From Verrucomicrobiota bacterium (GTDB lineage Bacteria > Verrucomicrobiota > Verrucomicrobiia > Opitutales > Opitutaceae), in the NCBI GenBank assembly GCA_018239845.1, contig JAFEGO010000087.1, positions 1-62,367 of the forward strand: a stretch of 62,367 nt of DNA, in the 5' to 3' direction. Shown here one piece after another: positions 38,280 to 46,130 of the stretch. Below the pieces are notes generated by a model, which saw only the letters and a program-made list of their open reading frames with translations, was not told the origin of the DNA and ran no database searches. The first letter of the stretch is position 1. The number at the start of each line of letters is the position of its first letter. Made by a program: the position numbers and the translations under genes.

Positions 38280-39086
38280 TCAGGTCTCCAGTTTCTTGAA
38301 ACGGGGATTTTTGAGATCGATCTTGGGATTGAGGAAGTCCTTGAGGCGCGGGTCCGAGGGATTTTGCAGGGTGGACGGCGGGCCGAGGTGCATGAGTTTC
38401 CCGTCCATCAAAATGCCGACGCGGTCGGCGATGCTGCGGGCGAGGTCGCGGTCGTGGGAGACGACGATGCTGGTGACGTGGTACTCGTCCTTCAGCGCGG
38501 CGATGATCTCGCTGATGGTGGCGCTCATGACGGGGTCGAGCTCGCTGGTGGGCTCGTCGTAGAGGAGGAGCTGAGGCTCCATGACGAGGGCGCGGGCGAT
38601 GGCGACGCGCTTCTTCATGCCGCCGGAGAGCTCGGAGGGGAACTTGGCCGCGGTGTTCTCGAGCGAGAGGATCTTGAGCGCGTGCATGACCTTCTCGCGG
38701 ATCTTCGGCTCGGTGCTGAGGCGGTGCTCGCGGAGGTAGAGGGCGAGGTTGTCGTAAACGGTGAGGGAGTTGAAGAGAGCGCCGGCCTGGAAGACGAGGC
38801 CGATGCGGATCTGCGCCCGCACCTCCTCGTCGGCGGCATCATGGCCGTCGAGCAGCACGCGGCCGGAGGTGGGGGCCTCGAGGCCGACGATGTGCTTGAG
38901 GAGGACGCTCTTGCCGGAGCCGCTGGGGCCCATGAGGACGAAGATCTCGCCGGGCTCGACGTTGAAGGTGATGTCCTTGAGCACGACGTGGTCGCCGAAG
39001 CTCTTGCTCAGGCCCTCGAAACTAACGGCGACCGCCGGGGTTTCCTCGGCGGTGAAGGGATTGCGGGTGGGGCTGCAGGAGGGCAT
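38280..39086 (-). CDS. ABC transporter ATP-binding protein, MlaF type
   Basis: A 268-residue ATPase with Walker A GPSGSGKSVLLKHI, Q-loop FQAGALFNSLTVYDNLAL (typical of MlaF/Ttg2A), signature LSGGMKKRVAIARAL, Walker B LLLYDEPTSELDPVMS and switch VVSHD. It energises phospholipid transport with the MlaE permease. mlaD follows after 3 bases. Confidence 0.93.
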   Translation of the reverse strand: MPSCSPTRNPFTAEETPAVAVSFEGLSKSFGDHVVLKDITFNVEPGEIFVLMGPSGSGKSVLLKHIVGLEAPTSGRVLLDGHDAADEEVRAQIRIGLVFQAGALFNSLTVYDNLALYLREHRLSTEPKIREKVMHALKILSLENTAAKFPSELSGGMKKRVAIARALVMEPQLLLYDEPTSELDPVMSATISEIIAALKDEYHVTSIVVSHDRDLARSIADRVGILMDGKLMHLGPPSTLQNPSDPRLKDFLNPKIDLKNPRFKKLET

Positions 39087-39089
39087 GGC

Positions 39090-39842
39090 TTAGAGGAGGG
39101 CCTTGGTGACGAAGTAGTCGAGGACCAGGATGAGGATGAGCGAGGTGACGACGGCCCGGGTGACGGAGGCGCCGATCTCGCGGGGGCCGCCGCGGGTGTT
39201 GAGGCCGATGTTGCAGCAGACGAGGACGACGACGAAGCCGAAGATCTCGGCCTTGATGAGGCCGTTCATCACGTCCTTGAAGTGCATGTAGCGGCGGAGG
39301 GCGGCGAAGTAGGCCTCGGAGTCGATGCCGATGAAGTTGACGTAGTTGGAGACGAGGGCGCCGCCGAACCAGCCGACGAGGTCGGCGATGATGGCGAGCA
39401 CCGGCATCATGAAGAGGATGGCGGCGAGCCGCGGCAGCACGAGGATGCGCGCGGGCGGGATGTTCATCGTCTCGAGGGCATCGACCTCCTGGTAAACCTT
39501 CATGGAGGCGAGCTCGGCGGCGATGGCGGAGCCGACGCGGCCAGCGACGAGGATGGCGACCATCACGGGGCCGAGCTCGCGGGCGAGGGAGAGGCCGACG
39601 AGGGAGCCGATGAACTGCTTGGCACCGAAATTCTGCATCGAGTAGCCGGCCTGCAGGGCGAGCACGCTGCCGATGAAGAAGCTCAGGATCGCGACGATGG
39701 GGAGCGTGGTGTATCCGATGAGATAGCACTGCTCGATGAAACGCGCGCGCTGGCGGGGCAGCGTGCCGACATGGGCGGCGCTGCGCGCGAGCAGCTGCAG
39801 CGTGCTCCCGATGCCCTCGAGGATGGCGGTGAGTTGTTTCAT
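39090..39842 (-). CDS. ABC transporter permease, MlaE type
   Basis: A 250-residue permease with five to six helices and the family core FIGSVLALQAGYSMQNFGAKQFIGSLVGLSLARELGPVMVAILVAGRVGSAIAAELASMKVYQEVDALETM, which includes the elbow and coupling helix. It ends in a membrane helix (SLILILVLDYFVTKALL). It lies 2 bases after the WP-repeat gene and 3 bases before mlaF. Confidence 0.94.
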   Translation of the reverse strand: MKQLTAILEGIGSTLQLLARSAAHVGTLPRQRARFIEQCYLIGYTTLPIVAILSFFIGSVLALQAGYSMQNFGAKQFIGSLVGLSLARELGPVMVAILVAGRVGSAIAAELASMKVYQEVDALETMNIPPARILVLPRLAAILFMMPVLAIIADLVGWFGGALVSNYVNFIGIDSEAYFAALRRYMHFKDVMNGLIKAEIFGFVVVLVCCNIGLNTRGGPREIGASVTRAVVTSLILILVLDYFVTKALL

Positions 39843-39844
39843 GG

Positions 39845-41329
39845 TCAGCGGGACGTGGTCTGAGCCTTGGCGGGTTGGCGTTTAAAATCGAACCAGAACG
39901 GTTTCCATCCGCGGCCGGACTCGGCGCGCTTGAGGCCGAGCAGGCCGTTGCCGATGGCGATGCGGCCGCGGTCGGGCCGCGAATCGACGCTGAAGAGCGG
40001 CCCGAGGTGGAACTCGCGGTGGTCGAGGTCGCGGCGCCACGTCACGAGGCCGAAGAGCGCGTCGCGGCGGACCTGCACCGGGCTCTGCTGATCGTAGCGG
40101 TAGAGGGCGAAAAGGGGATTCCAGGCCTCGCGGACCTTCGGGCTGTTGGGCATGAAGACCTCGAGCGGGCTGATGAACTGGAACTGCTCGCGACCGGCGC
40201 CGTTTTTCCACGAGCTGAAGAGCGGCCAGACGTGGGTCTTCGAGGCGTGGGGGAGGTTGGGATTGGTGGCGCTCTGCTGGTCGAGCGACCAGTAGAGGAA
40301 GAAGAAAAACTGGGTCTTGGTCTGGAGGAGGCCGGCGTCGGACCACTGCGCCTCGCGGAAGAGGGGCCACATTACCCAGGTCTTGTCGGTGCCCTTGATG
40401 ATGGAGTGCGTGTAGAACGGACCCCAGCGGTTGACGTAGCGCTCGCCGCGACCCTGCACGAGGAGGGGCCACAGGTAGCGCGTCTCGTCGTAGGCGACGG
40501 GCTGGGTCTTGTGGGTGTAACCGAAGAAGGGCCAGAGGTAGCTCTGGTTGACGAAGCCCGCGCGCGTCTCGCGCGTGTAAAACGGCAGGAAGCCCGAGGC
40601 GTGCGCGCCCGGGGTGCCCGCGGGGGCGTCGGCGGCGGGCTGCGTGGTGTTGTTCCAGATCAGCGGCCAGAGGTAGTAGCGCTTTTCAAACACGCCGGGC
40701 TTTTCCCGCCAGCCGAAGAGCGGCCACAGGGCGAAGCCCTGCTCCGTGCCCGTCGTGCGCCGGATGAAAGGCCACGGGGTGGACGTGGTGATCGCGCCCT
40801 TCTTGTCCGACTGCATGTAGAGCGGCCAGATCGTCCAGCTGATGCGGTCGTAGCCGAAGCGGTACTTGATCGTGCCGGCGATGGGAAAGAGCGCCTTGTA
40901 GGACGTCGCGGGATCGCCCGTGTCGCGCGAGAACCAGAAGGGCCACACGTCGAACGCCTCGTTCTTACCGTTGGCCGGGGGCAGGGAACCCGCGGTCTGG
41001 CCGGAACTGTTGATGAGTTGGAAAACGCTCCATTGCGTGACCTCGCCGTCGTCGCGCCAGGTGAAGAGCGGGTAGAGAAAATCGCGCTCGCGCACGTGGC
41101 CGTTGGTGTCGGTCCGGACGATGTAGAAAGGGCGGAAGCCCGCGACCGTGCCACCGGTGGGGGCGGGTTTCTCGAAGAGCAGCGGACCGAGCGCACGCCA
41201 CGACTCGACCTCGCCGCCGGGAGCCAGCTCCGCAACGCGGATGGGCCAGACGTTGCTCTCCTCCGTACCCGCACGGGCGACGAGCGCGGCGGTGAGGCCG
41301 AGCAGGGCGAGGTGGCGGAGGAGTTTCAT
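39845..41329 (-). CDS. secreted WP-repeat protein, first gene of the Mla operon
   Basis: A 494-residue protein with a signal peptide (cleaved after ...ALVARA). The mature protein carries ten WP-hydrophobic units (NVWPIR, DVWPFWF, TIWPLYM, TPWPFIR, ALWPLFG, YLWPLIW, YLWPFFG, YLWPLLV, VMWPLFR, HVWPLFS), each in an aromatic beta-like stretch, with FLPFY and FYIVR spacer motifs. The repeats suggest a beta-propeller or barrel-like envelope protein. No known family is recognised. Its stop lies 2 bases before mlaE, so it is almost certainly made with the lipid transporter and could be its outer-membrane or periplasmic partner. Confidence 0.85.
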   Translation of the reverse strand: MKLLRHLALLGLTAALVARAGTEESNVWPIRVAELAPGGEVESWRALGPLLFEKPAPTGGTVAGFRPFYIVRTDTNGHVRERDFLYPLFTWRDDGEVTQWSVFQLINSSGQTAGSLPPANGKNEAFDVWPFWFSRDTGDPATSYKALFPIAGTIKYRFGYDRISWTIWPLYMQSDKKGAITTSTPWPFIRRTTGTEQGFALWPLFGWREKPGVFEKRYYLWPLIWNNTTQPAADAPAGTPGAHASGFLPFYTRETRAGFVNQSYLWPFFGYTHKTQPVAYDETRYLWPLLVQGRGERYVNRWGPFYTHSIIKGTDKTWVMWPLFREAQWSDAGLLQTKTQFFFFLYWSLDQQSATNPNLPHASKTHVWPLFSSWKNGAGREQFQFISPLEVFMPNSPKVREAWNPLFALYRYDQQSPVQVRRDALFGLVTWRRDLDHREFHLGPLFSVDSRPDRGRIAIGNGLLGLKRAESGRGWKPFWFDFKRQPAKAQTTSR

Positions 41330-41522
41330 GGTTGGTGTTGGAAAACGGACACGCGCGGGGGCGCGTCAAACCGGCGGCAGGTCAGACCGCAGGTGTGAAC
41401 GATATTCAAAATCAAGAATTAGCGGCATTTCGCTCCGGTGCAAGCTAGGTTGGAAACTGCATTCCACCGTGGGTTCCGTGCGGTTGGCGGTGGATTTGCG
41501 GCATCGACCCGGGCGGACCGGC
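41330..41522. other. intergenic region upstream of the Mla operon
   Basis: No protein-like frame is seen. An AT-rich patch at 41401-41420 (GATATTCAAAATCAAGAATT) is the likeliest promoter site for the minus-strand Mla operon, about 75 bases before its first start codon. No terminator for the MBL-fold gene belongs here, since that gene ends at 41523 on the same strand. Confidence 0.4.
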
Positions 41523-42479
41523 CTAGACCGTGACGCTTTCGCCGGGGGTCAGGGCCCGGAAAGCCTCCGGCGCCAGCCCCGCGGCGGTGCGGGCGGCCGC
41601 CAAGGCAGCGACGGGTTCCTCGCGGCCCTCGTCGGTCAGTTGCCACGTGCCCCAGTGCATGGCGAGGCTGGTGCGGGCGCCGACGTCGTGATGGATCTGG
41701 ATGGCCTCGGCGGGGTTACAATGCTGGGCCGACATGAACCACCGCGGCTCGTAGGCCCCGATGGGGATCATCGCGAGGTCAGGCGCGCCGAGCTTTTCGC
41801 GGATGGCGGGAAACAGCGCGGCGTCATAGCCCGTGTCGCCGGCGAACCAGCAGGCGCGGTCGGCGAACTGGAGGTGAAAGCCGCCCCAGAGCCGGCCGTT
41901 GCGCCGGCCGCTCAGACGGTTGCTCCAATGCCGGGAGGGCGTGACGGTGACCTTGAGGCCGGCGGCGGGCTGGTGGGCCTGCCACCAGTCGAGTTCGACG
42001 ATGGCGCGCAGGCCGGCGCGGGCGAGGAGATCGCGGTTGCGGAGCGGCGTGATGGCGACCGAATCCTGGTGTGCGCGGGCCAGCGCCCGGAGGCTGGCGA
42101 GGTCGCAGTGATCGTAGTGATCATGGCTCAGCAAAATGAGGTCGATGCGGGGCAGATCCGCGAGCGCCACCCCGGGCGGATGCACCCGGCGCGGGCCCGC
42201 GAGGCCGAACGGTCCGCAGCGAGCGGAGAACTGCGGGTCGGTGAGGATGTTGCCCTGCGGGGTCTGGAGGAGAAACGTGGCGTGGTTGATCCAGGTCGCC
42301 ACGATTTCCCGGCCACGAGGGGCGGGCGGCGGCGGCTGGGCGGTGAGCGCGACCTGCGCCGGCCAGGGCGCGGGCTTGCTCGTGCGCCGCCATTGCATGA
42401 CCTCGCGCCAAGTCCGGTTCACATGCTGGGGATTGAAGAAGGTTTTCCCGTTGAAGTGATCGGATGGCGGCAGTGTCAT
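41523..42479 (-). CDS. metallo-beta-lactamase fold hydrolase (NAPE-PLD/UlaG-like)
   Basis: A 318-residue MBL-fold protein. Metal ligands are in HDHYDHCD (HxHxDH), TPSRHWSNR, WFAGDTGYD and the late LAMHWGTWQL. The order and the N-terminal FFNPQHVN/TWINHATFLLQTPQGNILTDPQF match the group that includes N-acylphosphatidylethanolamine phospholipase D and bacterial outer-membrane-lipid related homologues. A phosphodiesterase or lipid substrate is possible. The ATG at 42479 is chosen over a TTG at 42515. The gene is divergent from rsmD, 77 bases apart. Confidence 0.85.
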   Translation of the reverse strand: MTLPPSDHFNGKTFFNPQHVNRTWREVMQWRRTSKPAPWPAQVALTAQPPPPAPRGREIVATWINHATFLLQTPQGNILTDPQFSARCGPFGLAGPRRVHPPGVALADLPRIDLILLSHDHYDHCDLASLRALARAHQDSVAITPLRNRDLLARAGLRAIVELDWWQAHQPAAGLKVTVTPSRHWSNRLSGRRNGRLWGGFHLQFADRACWFAGDTGYDAALFPAIREKLGAPDLAMIPIGAYEPRWFMSAQHCNPAEAIQIHHDVGARTSLAMHWGTWQLTDEGREEPVAALAAARTAAGLAPEAFRALTPGESVTV

Positions 42480-42556
42480 CGCGGGCAGATGAATCGCATA
42501 AGCCCCGAAGCGCAAACAGGGAGGCCGAAAGTCACATCGGCTCCGGAGGCCCGCCC

Positions 42557-43135
42557 ATGCGCATAAGCGGCGGCCGCGCCCGCGGCATCCCCCTCGCGAC
42601 GCCCAAGGGCGACCTCACCCGGCCGGCGACGGATGGCATGCGGCAGAGCGTGTTTTCCAGCCTCGCGGCGGTGGTGCCGGAGGCGCACTTTCTCGACCTT
42701 TTCGCCGGCAGCGGTGCGTACGGCCTTGAGGCACTGAGCCGCGGGGCGACCGGCGGCGTATTTGTGGAAAAGAATCCCAAGGCCGCCGCGTGCGTGAAGC
42801 AAAACATCGTCGCCGTCTGCAAGAGCCTCGGGCGCGACACCGCGGGTCTGACCGTGCTGCAAAGCGACGCGCTGGCCGTGCCGCTCGGCGGCGGACCGGT
42901 GCCGGACCTGGTCTTTATCGACCCGCCCTACGAGATTATCCCGGAGATCGCGCCGGGGCTGTTTGCCAAGCTGGCGGAGGTACTCGCGCCGAAGCCTGAT
43001 GCGCTCGTGGTCTTCGAACTGCCCGGTGAACTCGAACTCGCGCCCTCGGGCTGGACCTGCCTGAAGCGGCTCGGCAGCGGAGCCGCGCGGCAGCCGACCG
43101 TGGCGTTTTTCAGAGCGAGCCGAGCTGCGCCTTGA
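42557..43135 (+). CDS. rsmD: 16S rRNA (guanine966-N2)-methyltransferase RsmD
   Basis: A 192-residue Rossmann methyltransferase: MRISGGRARGIPLATPKGDLTRPATDGMRQSVFSSL is the family N-terminus, FLDLFAGSGAYGLEALSRGA the SAM loop and LVFIDPPYE the catalytic (D/N)PPY motif. A GGAGG Shine-Dalgarno (42545-42549) fixes the start at 42557. Its 3' end overlaps that of convergent rsmE by 26 bases. Confidence 0.94.
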   Translation: MRISGGRARGIPLATPKGDLTRPATDGMRQSVFSSLAAVVPEAHFLDLFAGSGAYGLEALSRGATGGVFVEKNPKAAACVKQNIVAVCKSLGRDTAGLTVLQSDALAVPLGGGPVPDLVFIDPPYEIIPEIAPGLFAKLAEVLAPKPDALVVFELPGELELAPSGWTCLKRLGSGAARQPTVAFFRASRAAP

Positions 43136-43829
43136 TGAGCGTGAGGGCGGCGATGCAGGCGGTCTCGGTGCGCAGGACATTCGCGCCGAGGTGGACGAGC
43201 TGAAACTGGGCGGCCCGCAGCTGCGCGCGTTCGCCGGCGGACCAGCCGCGCTCCGAGCCCAAGGCCAGCACAACCGGCGTGCCGCGCGGTGCGGCGACCT
43301 GGCTGAGCGGGGCGGGGGACTCGTAGTTGTCGAGGGCGAGGCGCGTGGAGCCAGGGGTGAGCTCGGCGAGCACCGTGGCGAGCGACCGACCGAAAGTGAC
43401 CTGCGGGAGCTGGGTGACGAAGGCCTGCTGGGCGCCATTGACGAGGTGGCGTTGCCATTCGCCGGAGGTCCAGAGCGTGCTCTGCGCGTAGCTGGACTCG
43501 CCTTTCTCCGATGTCACGAAGTGCAGCGCGGCGAGGCCGAGCGCGGTCGTCTCGCGCAGGACATCGCGGGCGGTCTGCGGACGCGGCAAGCCAACGATGA
43601 GCGTGATCGCGTCGGGCGGCGGCGGGGGTGCGCCCCAGGCAAAGGTCAGCGTGAGCGTGTCGGCGCCGATGGCCGAGACCGTGCCCTTGCCGCGCGGGCC
43701 GTTGATCAGGCCGGCGTCAAAGGTGTCGCCGACCTTGCGGCGCAATACGTCGGTCAGGTGCACGGCGCGCGGGTCGGTGCGCGGCAGCGGCGCGGCGGTC
43801 TCGGCGGCGGTGAAGAGGATGAGGTTCAC
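43110..43829 (-). CDS. rsmE: 16S rRNA (uracil1498-N3)-methyltransferase RsmE
   Basis: A 239-residue SPOUT-class methyltransferase with an N-terminal PUA-like part (VHLTDVLRRKVGDTFDAGLINGPRGKGTV). The knotted SAM site is formed by VVLALGSERGWSAGE and LGANVLRTETA. A GTG at 43829 is chosen because it overlaps the stop of the upstream LarA-like gene as GTGA; an ATG at 43853 is the alternative. Confidence 0.93.
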   Translation of the reverse strand: MNLILFTAAETAAPLPRTDPRAVHLTDVLRRKVGDTFDAGLINGPRGKGTVSAIGADTLTLTFAWGAPPPPPDAITLIVGLPRPQTARDVLRETTALGLAALHFVTSEKGESSYAQSTLWTSGEWQRHLVNGAQQAFVTQLPQVTFGRSLATVLAELTPGSTRLALDNYESPAPLSQVAAPRGTPVVLALGSERGWSAGERAQLRAAQFQLVHLGANVLRTETACIAALTLIKAQLGSL

Positions 43830-45127
43830 GTCGAGGCGGGGCCGCCTGCCCACGCGGGCTTGGTGCGGAGATGGTAGAGGCGCTCACCGGCTTTCGGTTC
43901 GTAAAAGATGCCCTCGGCCTCGCGGTTCGCGAAGTCCTCCTTGTTGATCGTGCGCCAGTCGCGGTAGCCGAGGTTGATGCGGCGGCAGGTGGCCTCGGGG
44001 ATGCCGGTGGCGAGCGTCACGCGGATGCGCGGGGTCTCGATGCCGGTCCTTTCGTCGTAGTGGCCGATACCATACACGTGGGTGCAGTGCGCGAGCGTGC
44101 CCCAGGGCTCGTTTTTGAAGCGATCCCATTGTTTTAGGAAATACTGTACGCAGTGGTAGCCGAGGCGCTCGATGTGGTGGCCGTGCACGAGCGAGACCTC
44201 GTGGATGTGCGGCGCGTAGATGATCAGCTCGCCGCCGTCGGCGACGATGGGCTCGAGCTTGTACATGCATTTTCCGCCGACCCAGAGCTCGTCGTACATC
44301 GCGGGTGCGCAGGAGAGCACGGTGTGAAACGCGCGGTCGTTGTGCGTGATGTGGAGCGACTGCGAGAGCTCGCTCGCGGCGTCCCACGCGGCCTCGGGCG
44401 TGCCGGCGAAAAGCCCGGCGAGCTGGCCGTGGCCCTGCACCACCATGCAAAGACAGAGCTTGGGCACGGGGACCATCGCGCCGGCGCGATCCACGACGCG
44501 GCGGACGGGCGTCCATTTGTTGCCGATGATCATCGGGTTGGTGACGACGGCGCCGAGCCAGTGGAAGAAATTCAGGATGCCCGGGCCTGCGACGCCGGGG
44601 AAGAGGTACTTGTTGCCGCCGGAGAAGCCGACGACCTCGTGCGGAAAAACCGGGCCGCAGATGATGAGCTGGTCATAGTCGAAGAGCCGGCGGTTGACGT
44701 GCACCGGCACATCGACGGCGAAGAGTCCGCCGGAGAGCGCGCTGATCTCGGCGGCCGGGATCGCGCCGAGGTCGCGCAGCGCGGCGGGGTTGTCCCACTC
44801 GTGGTTGATGAACTCGACGTCGCGGTATTTCCCCGCGCGCTCGGCGGCGGTGAGCTCGACGCGCTGGTTGATCGCCTCCTCGCTCATCGCGGGGTGCGTG
44901 CCGAGCGCGATCATGACGTCGAATTTCTTCACGACGCCGGCGAGGTGGGTGAAGAGGGTCTTGAACATCAGGCCGACCGGCGCGGTGCGCGTGCCGTCGG
45001 GGATGATCAGCAGCACGCGCCGACCGCGGTATTCATCCGCCGGACACGCGCGGGCGACGAGGGTCCGCACGTCGGCGTCGGTCACGGACTGGCCGGCGGG
45101 TGCGGTGTGCTGGAGCAGGGCAGACAT
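43826..45127 (-). CDS. LarA-family nickel-pincer racemase/epimerase homologue
   Basis: A 433-residue LarA-superfamily protein. The nickel-pincer ligands align exactly with Lactobacillus LarA: His78 (GTHP), His163, the cofactor-tethering Lys173 (GFSGGNKYLFPGVAG) and His189, with H-K and K-H spacings of 10 and 16 as in LarA (174, 184, 200). The substrate-site Asp44 and Arg47 (PDGTRTAP) match too. LarA relatives racemise lactate, malate or other 2-hydroxyacids, or epimerise aldonic acids. Beside an IclR regulator and a pectin locus, a sugar-acid substrate is the best guess. No larB/C/E cofactor genes are in the window. Confidence 0.88.
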   Translation of the reverse strand: MSALLQHTAPAGQSVTDADVRTLVARACPADEYRGRRVLLIIPDGTRTAPVGLMFKTLFTHLAGVVKKFDVMIALGTHPAMSEEAINQRVELTAAERAGKYRDVEFINHEWDNPAALRDLGAIPAAEISALSGGLFAVDVPVHVNRRLFDYDQLIICGPVFPHEVVGFSGGNKYLFPGVAGPGILNFFHWLGAVVTNPMIIGNKWTPVRRVVDRAGAMVPVPKLCLCMVVQGHGQLAGLFAGTPEAAWDAASELSQSLHITHNDRAFHTVLSCAPAMYDELWVGGKCMYKLEPIVADGGELIIYAPHIHEVSLVHGHHIERLGYHCVQYFLKQWDRFKNEPWGTLAHCTHVYGIGHYDERTGIETPRIRVTLATGIPEATCRRINLGYRDWRTINKEDFANREAEGIFYEPKAGERLYHLRTKPAWAGGPAST

Positions 45128-45149
45128 GGGAGACCGCGGCCGCGGCGGC

Positions 45150-45938
45150 TCACGGGTGATGCCCGGCGTGGCCCATCTGGTGCGACAGCTCGCCGGCGGC
45201 GGCGCGGACCTTGGCGGCCATCTCGGGGATGCGTTCCTTGGTGAAGCGGACGGTGGACGCGGTGATGCCGATGGCGGCGACCACGGTGCCGTCGGAGGAG
45301 AAAACCGGCGCGGCGAGGCAGCGCACGCCGAGGTTGAACTCCTCGTCGTCGAGGCTGAAGCCGCGCTTGCGGGTGAGCTCGATCTCGCGTTTCAGGCCGC
45401 TGAGAGTCGTGAGCGTGGCCGGCACGCGGCGGGTGGGGCGGCCCGTGGCAAAGAGCGCCGGCAGCCGGTCCTGGTAAAGATAGGAGAGGAAGATTTTCCC
45501 GGTGGAGGAGCAGTGCAGTTCGGCGAGGAAGCCGGGGCGCGACGAGGCGCGGAGCGGGTGGGGGCTGTCCTGCACGGCGACGATTAGCGCCTGCTCGTCG
45601 CAGGGGATGGCGAGGTGCGAGGTCTCATCGGTGGCGGCGGTGAGACGCTGGAGGACGGGCAGGGCCTGCTCGCGGATCTCGGTGCCGGCGAGGGCGGCGT
45701 TGCCCAGCTGGATGAGGACGGAGCCGAGCTCGTAGCGGCCCCCGTCCACCTTGCGCACGAGGCCCTCCAGGTGAAGCGTCGCCATGATGCGCAGGGTGGT
45801 GGTGACCGGGACCTTCAGCTCGCGGGCGAGGTCGGCGACTTTCAATCCGTCGGGATGGCGGCCCAGCTGCTTCAGGATCCGGCAGGCATTGCGCAGATTC
45901 GGGATCACGTAGCGCTCGGAGCTGGGCTGGTTGGACAT
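45150..45938 (-). CDS. IclR family transcriptional regulator
   Basis: A 262-residue regulator. The N-terminal winged helix-turn-helix is RNACRILKQLGRHPDGLKVADLARELKVPVTTTLRIMATLHLEGLVRKVDGGRYELG (about 16-72). The C-terminal effector domain carries HCSSTGKIFLSYL, RGFSLDDEEFNLGVRCLAAPVFSSDGTVVAAIGITAS. The pectin regulator KdgR of enterobacteria belongs to the same family, so control by ketodeoxyuronate intermediates is a reasonable inference. It is divergent from the TonB receptor gene and 22 bases upstream of the larA-like gene. Confidence 0.93.
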   Translation of the reverse strand: MSNQPSSERYVIPNLRNACRILKQLGRHPDGLKVADLARELKVPVTTTLRIMATLHLEGLVRKVDGGRYELGSVLIQLGNAALAGTEIREQALPVLQRLTAATDETSHLAIPCDEQALIVAVQDSPHPLRASSRPGFLAELHCSSTGKIFLSYLYQDRLPALFATGRPTRRVPATLTTLSGLKREIELTRKRGFSLDDEEFNLGVRCLAAPVFSSDGTVVAAIGITASTVRFTKERIPEMAAKVRAAAGELSHQMGHAGHHP

Positions 45939-46032
45939 AGGGGACGGGCGGCACGGTTAGGCGTTTTCGGCGGTGGACCAAGGTTTAAATGGGCGGCGCG
46001 GGCCAAAGAATTTTCATTGCATTCCCATTAAG

Positions 46033-46065
46033 ATTCATATTTGAATATAGCGTTCATTAGTGAAC
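46033..46065. promoter_or_regulatory. twin TTCA-N4-TGAA operator palindromes
   Basis: ATTCA-TATT-TGAAT (46033-46046) and GTTCA-TTAG-TGAAC (46052-46065) are two perfect palindromes of the same design with centres 19 bases apart. They lie in the AT-rich 192-base region between the iclR gene and the TonB receptor gene. They are the best candidates for binding by the IclR regulator and would control both directions. Confidence 0.75.
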
Positions 46066-46130
46066 TTAAGGTTCCCCGGCCTTAAAGCACCGTCCACCCC
46101 CACCAACCCCCGGTCCTTCCGGTCAACCCT

